From Patescibacteria group bacterium (GTDB lineage Bacteria > Patescibacteriota > Minisyncoccia > Phycocordibacterales > XYD1-FULL-46-19), in NCBI GenBank assembly GCA_030917625.1, contig JAUPUJ010000015.1, forward strand, positions 1 through 11,942: 11,942 nucleotides of DNA, in the 5' to 3' direction. Shown in pieces: positions 11,909 to 11,942 of this stretch (position 1 is its first letter; each line of letters starts with the position of its first letter). The notes below the pieces were generated by a model. That model was given only the letters and a program-made list of their open reading frames with translations, was not told the origin of the DNA and made no database searches. A program made the translations under genes and the position numbers.

Positions 11909-11942
11909 CCGCCTGCGTCACGATTAAGACTCAGGCGGTTTT
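11909..11942 (+). terminator. Intrinsic terminator after the 99-aa gene
   Basis: CCGCCTG (11909-11915) pairs with CAGGCGG (11932-11938), with an inner GTC/GAC pairing, followed by TTTT at the window edge; the T run may continue beyond it. Confidence 0.75.

Overview
The window looks like chromosomal DNA of a small-genome bacterium, most likely a Patescibacteria/CPR member of the Parcubacteria type. I infer this from the gene set rather than from any search: an ECF sigma factor next to a DUF5667-like membrane protein, TruB reduced to its catalytic core, many genes without Shine-Dalgarno (SD) sequences, small single-pass membrane proteins, and a compact AT-rich layout. The standard code (table 11) fits, because one gene ends in TGA directly before a terminator and TGA does not occur inside the conserved genes.

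Layout. Positions 1-68 hold the 5' end of an unidentified membrane-anchored gene on the minus strand, with a consensus promoter and a strong SD. From 171 to 529 there is a large bidirectional terminator palindrome, a hairpin-rich non-coding block, and a tRNA-Ile gene with anticodon UAU (minus strand). From 567 to 3581 (minus) come truB, ftsH and a small membrane protein. From 3708 to 5082 (plus) lies an ECF sigma factor followed by its presumed membrane anti-sigma partner. At 5091-5190 there is a terminator and a 16-codon ORF folded into an SD-sequestering hairpin. From 5187 to 6600 (minus) are a DoxX-family protein and a ZIP metal transporter. A YibE/F-family membrane protein with a His-rich tail is divergent (6671-7813, plus). 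An N-acetylmuramoyl-L-alanine amidase (7817-8737, minus) is followed by smpB and the tmRNA gene ssrA (8823-9694, plus). From 9695 onward the content changes: a palindromic non-coding block carrying two further copies of the tmRNA 3' end, then four small unrecognised genes, each with a strong SD.

How the genes fit together. FtsH with SmpB and tmRNA form a ribosome-rescue and quality-control set. In characterised bacteria FtsH is among the proteases that degrade tagged proteins. The tag read here is AKNSTGAVASPYAPAFALA. The ZIP transporter and YibE/F protein share a divergent promoter region and both end in His-rich tails, which suggests a metal-handling module. The sigma/anti-sigma pair is probably an envelope-responsive switch.

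The most unusual signal is architectural. Both RNA genes (tRNA-Ile and tmRNA) are followed, in their own sense, by the same series: intrinsic terminator, inverted copy of the RNA's own 3' end, a short hairpin-rich stretch, then a direct partial copy of the 3' end that carries an encoded CCA. The functional genes lack an encoded CCA. I read this as a possible family of small non-coding elements, or integration scars, at RNA 3' ends. The genes outside these two blocks all have strong SDs, whereas the core genes between them have essentially none.
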